This document shows, in pieces, positions 7,000-10,737 of a stretch of 10,737 nt of DNA; position 1 is the first letter of the stretch; every line of letters starts with the position of its first letter. The notes below the pieces were generated by a model, which was not told where the DNA came from, did not search any database, and saw only the letters and a list, made by a program, of their open reading frames with translations. The DNA comes from Bacilli bacterium. Its GTDB lineage: Bacteria; Bacillota_I; Bacilli_A; RF39; UBA660. The position numbers and the translations under genes were made by a program. The stretch lies in contig CAAGQJ010000058.1 in the NCBI GenBank assembly GCA_900772095.1, forward strand, positions 1-10,737. Reading direction: 5' to 3'.

Positions 7000-9282
7000 T
7001 TATTCCTCATAATCATTATCTTTATTTTCTAATTTTACTAATACTTCTCTAGGTTTAGAACCATTTTGAGGTCCTATTATTCCTCTTTCCTCAAGTAAAT
7101 CAATTATACGTGCTGCTCTATTATAACCTAATTTAAACTTTCTTTGCAATAAACTAGCTGAAGCTTTTCCAGTAGTTACTACAAATTCTACTACATCATT
7201 ATATAAAGGGTCTTCATACTCCTCTTCATCATGACTTATTGTATTCTCCTTTATTTCTTGGTCTTTAGCTTCAATACTTAAGAAATTCTCATCATATGAA
7301 GCCTTTTGTTGTTCAATTGTATGGTCAACAATTCGCTTAATTTCTTCCTCAGAAACATAAGCACCTTGTATTCTCTCTGGTGCATTTTCACCCATTGGTA
7401 AAAATAACATATCACCTTTACCAAGTAATTTTTCTGCCCCAACCATATCCAAAATAGTACGAGAATCAATACTTGAAGAAACTGCAAAAGAAATCCTTGA
7501 TGGTATATTTGCCTTAATTAAACCAGTTATTACATCAGTACTTGGTCTTTGTGTAGCAATAATTAAATGAATACCTGCAGCACGCGCCATCTGAGTAATT
7601 CTCATAATAGAATCCTCTACTTCCTTACCCGCTACCAACATAAGGTCAGCTAGTTCATCAACAATAACAACCATATATGGCAACTTAGAAAGTTGTTCAT
7701 CTTCACCTAATTTAGAATTCTTTTCTTCAATTAATTTATTATAGCCAGCTATATTCTTAACACCATTTTCCTCAAATAAATCATAACGTCTTTCCATTTC
7801 CCTAACAGCCTTTTGAAGAGCTAAAGAAGCCTTTTTTGGGTCAGTTACAACGGGTATTAACAAATGTGGTACTCCATTATACATAGAAAGTTCAACCTTT
7901 TTAGGGTCAACCAATATCAACTTAACCTCATCCGGTTTAGCCTTCATTAAAAGCGAAACAATAATACCATTAATACAAACAGACTTACCAGAACCAGTCG
8001 CACCAGCTACCAAAAGATGCGGTGTCTTATCTATCTCACACCATTTTACTTTACCCATAATATCCTTACCCAAAGCAACAGCAAGTAAACTCTTCTCTGT
8101 CTGTTTAGGCATTAATTCTATAATTTCACGAAGTGAAACAGTTTGACTCTGCTCATTAGGCATTTCTATTCCTACAGTTGATTTACCAGGAATAGGAGCT
8201 TGAATTCTAACATCCTTTTTAGCAAGTGCCAAAGATATTTCCCTATTTATTCCAAGAAGTTTACTAACCTTAACTCCAGATTGCAACTTTAATTCATATT
8301 GTGTTACTGAAGGACCAATATTTACTTCAACTACCTTTCCCTCAATTCCAAAATCCTTCAAAACATTTTCCAATATTTCAATATTCTTTTCAATAACAAC
8401 ATGGTCATTATTCTTTTTAGGTTTTTTCGGAGGGTCAAGAAGTGTTACCGGAGGCAATTTATAACTCTTATTAATTTCAACCTTCTCCCTTGGTTCTTCC
8501 TGTACTTCCTCTTTTACAGTATCATGTCCCATCTTAGTTATTTCATTTAAATCATGTACAATCAACTTATCACTTTCATTATGGTCAACTATCTTAAGTT
8601 CCTGTTTTTCATATAATTCTTTTTCTCTTTCTTTTTCCTTTTCCTCTGGTACATTTTGTTTTACCTTACGGTCCTTAAAGTTAAACATATCTTTACTTTT
8701 ACTATAAGCACCCTTGATAACATCCAAAACAGATAAACCAGTAAATATAGTAAATCCTGCTATCCATAAAACCCAAACAACTACATTAGTACCTTCACTT
8801 TCAAACATTCTATAAAATAATGCAGAAAATAACGCACCAAGTATTCCACCACCTGTATTAGATAATGCCGGATTAAATATACCAGCTTGAACTTCTTTAG
8901 AAAGTATCTTATCTATACCTGTCATCAAATAATCAACTGTTTCTGATATTATTTTAGTACCATCCATATTACTTAAAGCAAACTTTTGATGTAAAAAAAC
9001 CAAAATACCAATTATTATTAAATATATACCTAAAAGTTTAGATGTAAAAAAGTTAAATTTCTTACGAGAAACTATCATATAAACACCAAGTGCTAAACAT
9101 ATAAATAGTGTAAAAAAATACAAATTACCAGTTAAAAACAACGCAAATGAAGCAAGTATTCTTCCAACAGGACCATATTTTCCTATCGCAAGAATAGCAA
9201 TAAGTACTAACAATACTCCATATAATTCTATTAAATAATCTGGTTTATTATCACTTTTCTTTCTCTTTTTCTTCTTAGCCAT
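7000..9282 (-). CDS. ftsK: FtsK/SpoIIIE-family DNA translocase
   Basis: A 760-aa membrane-anchored ATPase that pumps chromosomal DNA through the closing septum; close in length to B. subtilis SpoIIIE. A basic N-terminus (AKKKKRKK) is followed by about four to five hydrophobic segments (roughly 17-35, 41-71, 83-98, 145-157, 166-187). A short charged linker (about 190-290) leads to the motor: alpha domain (about 290-400), RecA-like beta domain with Walker A GATGSGKS (427-434), LILVDPKKVE (455-464), Walker B VVIVDELADL (538-547) and IIATQRPSTDVITG (574-587). The C-terminal winged-helix gamma domain (about 691-750) has DPLYNDVVEFV and NRAARIIDLLEERGIIGP, which read orientation sequences on DNA. 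The ATG is preceded by GTAGGTAA and an extended -10 promoter. It leads the operon ftsK-deoD-ymfF-ymfH. spoIIIE followed by ymfF/ymfH is also found in B. subtilis. Whether it acts in vegetative division, sporulation or both cannot be read from sequence. Confidence 0.96.
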   Translation of the reverse strand: MAKKKKRKKSDNKPDYLIELYGVLLVLIAILAIGKYGPVGRILASFALFLTGNLYFFTLFICLALGVYMIVSRKKFNFFTSKLLGIYLIIIGILVFLHQKFALSNMDGTKIISETVDYLMTGIDKILSKEVQAGIFNPALSNTGGGILGALFSALFYRMFESEGTNVVVWVLWIAGFTIFTGLSVLDVIKGAYSKSKDMFNFKDRKVKQNVPEEKEKEREKELYEKQELKIVDHNESDKLIVHDLNEITKMGHDTVKEEVQEEPREKVEINKSYKLPPVTLLDPPKKPKKNNDHVVIEKNIEILENVLKDFGIEGKVVEVNIGPSVTQYELKLQSGVKVSKLLGINREISLALAKKDVRIQAPIPGKSTVGIEMPNEQSQTVSLREIIELMPKQTEKSLLAVALGKDIMGKVKWCEIDKTPHLLVAGATGSGKSVCINGIIVSLLMKAKPDEVKLILVDPKKVELSMYNGVPHLLIPVVTDPKKASLALQKAVREMERRYDLFEENGVKNIAGYNKLIEEKNSKLGEDEQLSKLPYMVVIVDELADLMLVAGKEVEDSIMRITQMARAAGIHLIIATQRPSTDVITGLIKANIPSRISFAVSSSIDSRTILDMVGAEKLLGKGDMLFLPMGENAPERIQGAYVSEEEIKRIVDHTIEQQKASYDENFLSIEAKDQEIKENTISHDEEEYEDPLYNDVVEFVVTTGKASASLLQRKFKLGYNRAARIIDLLEERGIIGPQNGSKPREVLVKLENKDNDYEE

Positions 9283-9305
9283 ATATATTACCTACTTTCA
9301 TAACA

Positions 9306-9314
9306 ATTATAACA
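9306..9314 (-). promoter_or_regulatory. Extended -10 promoter of the ftsK-deoD-ymfFH operon
   Basis: The minus strand carries TGTTATAAT (9314-9306), a perfect extended -10 element. No good -35 lies 16-18 nt upstream; TTGCTA (9338-9333) is 21 nt away, too far for a normal spacer. Extended -10 promoters can do without a -35. The start would be near 9299, leaving a leader of about 17 nt before the ftsK ATG. Confidence 0.6.
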
Positions 9315-9359
9315 CAAAAGAAAAAATAATAATAGCAATAATTTAAAGGAAGAAGAAAT

Positions 9360-9713
9360 TTACTTTTCCTCTTCACACACTTCTAAACCTTCATTATTCT
9401 TTTTAGTAGATAAAAATGTAACCTTCTCAGCTAAAATCTCTGTTTTATATACTATAGTACCATCTTTTTCAAACTTATTTGATTGTAATCTACCCCTTAT
9501 TCCAACCAAATCACCCTTTTTACAATATATAAAAGTATTCTCTGCCATACCCTGCCATAATGTACATTCTAGAAAATCAGTCTCATATTCACCATTTATA
9601 TTCTTATACGCTCTAGGAACTGCCAAAATAACTTTACTTACTTTCTTTTTTTCATATTCCCTTACTTCAGGATCTTTAACCAATCTTCCTACTAAAATAA
9701 TTTGATTAAGCAT
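9360..9713 (-). CDS. ssb: Single-stranded DNA-binding protein, short SsbB-like
   Basis: An OB-fold SSB of 117 aa that coats ssDNA in replication, repair or recombination. It has the family opening MLNQIILVGRLVKDPEVR (1-18), the central GEYETDFLECTLWQG (41-55) and YCKKGDLVGIRGRLQ (63-77), then AEKVTFLS. The usual Gly/Gln-rich linker and acidic tip (DDDLPF-like) are missing; it ends in EGLEVCEEEK. B. subtilis SsbB (YwpH) is similarly short and tail-less, so this may be a secondary SSB, with the main ssb elsewhere (probably near rpsF-rpsR). I start it at 9713, where GGGAGGTGAGGAA directly precedes the ATG; an in-frame extension up to 9788 would add an implausible hydrophobic leader upstream of this ribosome binding site. 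It lies 77 nt upstream of ftsK with no clear terminator between them, so some readthrough into ftsK is possible. Confidence 0.9.
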   Translation of the reverse strand: MLNQIILVGRLVKDPEVREYEKKKVSKVILAVPRAYKNINGEYETDFLECTLWQGMAENTFIYCKKGDLVGIRGRLQSNKFEKDGTIVYKTEILAEKVTFLSTKKNNEGLEVCEEEK

Positions 9714-9732
9714 TTCCTCACCTCCCAAAAAA

Positions 9733-9761
9733 AGATTAACATAAATAAAAAGAAACATCAA
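9733..9761 (-). promoter_or_regulatory. Weak candidate promoter of ssb
   Basis: TTGATG (9761-9756) and TAATCT (9738-9733) are 17 nt apart, and the -10 is preceded by TGT, making an extended form. The start would fall near 9726, at the beginning of the GGGAGG ribosome binding site. Both hexamers are imperfect, and a TATAAA further upstream (near 9778-9783) is an alternative without a good -35. Confidence 0.3.
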
Positions 9762-9886
9762 AAACACAAAAAACACTTTTATACACACAAATTTTACAAA
9801 ATAGATATAATTTATCTAAAGAAAAATTAAAATTTAAATAAAAAAAACACTCCAAAACCCAAATTTATATATTTTTTAAAAAACAC

Positions 9887-9920
9887 AAAAAAAACTGTAG
9901 AATTTTACACATCTACAGTT
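9887..9920 (-). terminator. Strong intrinsic terminator of the 255-aa surface-protein gene
   Basis: On the minus strand AACTGTAGA (9920-9912), a 10-nt loop and TCTACAGTT (9901-9893) form a perfect 9-bp stem running into eight Ts (9894-9887, two of them in the stem). It starts six bases after the TAG stop codon and separates this gene from ssb. Confidence 0.9.
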
Positions 9921-9926
9921 AGCATA

Positions 9927-10694
9927 CTATGAACATTGATGATTACCCTTATCAATATCAAAATATGCCCAGCAACGGCAAATATTTTCTTCATCAATAT
10001 TAACCTTGCAACTAATTTCTTCATTTGAAGATTTTGAAGAAATATTTTTTTCATTTAAATCAATTTTTTCTATATTTTCTTCAATCATATAATTATCTTT
10101 CTTTTTATAAGTTTTCTTAGAAATAATACCATTAAAATTCTCAGCATTAAAATCTATAGCATCGTCATATTGAGAAGTTGTCTCAAATCCATATTCAACC
10201 TTATTATTCGAAGACAAAACAAACAAATTACGAGAAAATAAATCTCCAGATGCAGATATAACATAATAATTGTTATAATCTAAAATTTCAAATACTGTTT
10301 GCCTAAAAATTTTAACACTTGTCACTAATTTATTATTTAAATATATAGACATTGGGATTTGTTCTTTAGAATTATCGTTATAATCACCAAATTTTAAACG
10401 CAATTCATTATTTTTATTATCAAAATTAAAATTCTTTATAACTATATCTTTATTTGAAAAATTAATTCTAATATAATGTTTATTCCCATAATCTACAACT
10501 TCTACATCATCATCAGTATCACCTTTATTATCATTATTATCACTATCTGTATTATCCTTATTATTTTCCTCTATTGGTTTATCCTCCTTAAATATTTTAT
10601 CATATGCAAAATATGCAAGTGTTCCTACTAATAATAATGATATAACTACTATCACTACTATTAATAAAGTATTATTTTTCTTTTTATTTTCCAT
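9927..10694 (-). CDS. Hypothetical membrane-anchored surface protein, 255 aa
   Basis: I do not recognise this family. A short basic N-terminus (MENKKKNN) precedes one hydrophobic helix (about 9-30), which acts as an uncleaved signal anchor; there is no lipobox cysteine. A low-complexity Asn/Asp/Lys linker (about 36-64) leads to an ectodomain of about 190 residues with beta-rich character (for example NKHYIRINFSNKDIVIKNF, 71-89). All four cysteines (229, 239, 241, 254) are in the last 27 residues, suggesting a disulfide-stabilised or metal-binding C-terminal knob outside the cell. I start it at the ATG at 10694, which has GGAAGGAG 7 nt upstream; the GTG at 10718 lies upstream of this ribosome binding site and would add eight unlikely residues. 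It is followed by a strong terminator, and a TATAAT lies just upstream, so it is probably the last or only gene of its transcript. Confidence 0.82.
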   Translation of the reverse strand: MENKKKNNTLLIVVIVVISLLLVGTLAYFAYDKIFKEDKPIEENNKDNTDSDNNDNKGDTDDDVEVVDYGNKHYIRINFSNKDIVIKNFNFDNKNNELRLKFGDYNDNSKEQIPMSIYLNNKLVTSVKIFRQTVFEILDYNNYYVISASGDLFSRNLFVLSSNNKVEYGFETTSQYDDAIDFNAENFNGIISKKTYKKKDNYMIEENIEKIDLNEKNISSKSSNEEISCKVNIDEENICRCWAYFDIDKGNHQCS

Positions 10695-10718
10695 TCTCTT
10701 ACTCCTTCCTTCATCCAC

Positions 10719-10724
10719 ATTATA
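10719..10724 (-). promoter_or_regulatory. Candidate -10 element of the surface-protein gene
   Basis: A perfect TATAAT on the minus strand (10724-10719) emerges from an alternating TA tract (10721-10735). A start near 10712 would give a leader of about 18 nt. The matching -35 would lie beyond the window edge, and TA repeats give chance matches, so this is tentative. Confidence 0.4.
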
Positions 10725-10737
10725 TATATATATATGT

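Larger units (their letters stand above)
9714..9926. other. 213-nt AT-rich intergenic region
   Basis: The largest gene-free stretch. It holds the terminator of the surface-protein gene on its right, a weak ssb promoter and ribosome binding site on its left, and long A/T tracts between. An interrupted palindrome TAGATA-N5-TATCTA spans 9802-9818. I see no RNA gene or open frame with a credible start in it. Confidence 0.6.

Noticed and set aside
7278..7487. Minus-strand open frame of 69 codons
   Set aside because: Out-of-frame shadow inside the ftsK motor domain, whose own frame has all conserved motifs.
9714..9788. N-terminal extension of SSB with a hydrophobic leader
   Set aside because: The SSB family starts at MLNQ, and a near-perfect ribosome binding site lies directly before that ATG, inside the extension.
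10695..10718. GTG start for the surface protein
   Set aside because: The GGAAGGAG ribosome binding site lies between this GTG and the ATG at 10694, so the ATG is the better start.
10721..10735. TA dinucleotide tract as a repeat element
   Set aside because: Only about seven units at the window edge, overlapping a probable -10 region; not a meaningful repeat by itself.
1..10737. CRISPR array, insertion sequence, tRNA, rRNA, riboswitch or prophage signature
   Set aside because: No regularly spaced repeats, transposase or integrase genes, or RNA-like GC-rich folded regions were seen, and no intergenic gap is large enough for a typical riboswitch except the 213-nt A/T-rich one, which shows no such structure.

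Overview
This is a compact, very AT-rich window (by eye roughly a quarter to 30% G+C, not computed) from a low-GC Gram-positive-type bacterium. All nine genes are on the minus strand, so the map is described from right to left, in transcription order. The gene families (short SSB with a Bacillota-like core, SpoIIIE/FtsK, paired M16 proteins of the YmfF/YmfH type, ParC) and strong AGGTGAT/GGAGG ribosome binding sites point to Bacillota/Bacilli, plausibly an uncultured gut Bacilli or Mollicutes-related lineage. Tryptophan is always TGG and every stop is TAA or TAG, so this is not a UGA=Trp mycoplasma. The lineage is inference.

Right end: a 255-residue single-pass surface protein of unknown function with a cysteine cluster at its C-terminus, closed by a strong terminator. 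Next is a 117-residue single-stranded-DNA-binding protein without the usual acidic tip. Then comes a tight four-gene unit, ftsK/spoIIIE - deoD - ymfF-like - ymfH-like, with gaps of 14 and 12 nt and a 14-nt overlap. It probably starts at an extended -10 promoter and encodes a septal DNA translocase, a purine nucleoside phosphorylase and two M16 peptidase-family proteins. Only the second M16 protein has the zinc-binding HxxEH site; the first keeps the C-terminal Arg/Tyr pair, so they look like the two halves of a heterodimer.

Left half: a 135-residue single-pass membrane protein with an acidic tail and a glycine-rich motif, then parC (topoisomerase IV subunit A) with its own promoter and a terminator that begins in its stop codon, then a 172-residue unknown soluble protein ending in a long AT hairpin. 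parE is not beside parC here.

The window is mostly housekeeping: chromosome decatenation, chromosome translocation at the septum, ssDNA binding and nucleoside salvage. I see no mobile element, CRISPR array, tRNA, rRNA or riboswitch, and no gap between genes exceeds about 215 bases. The least explained parts are the three unknown proteins and the split M16 pair. No convincing new multi-gene system is visible.
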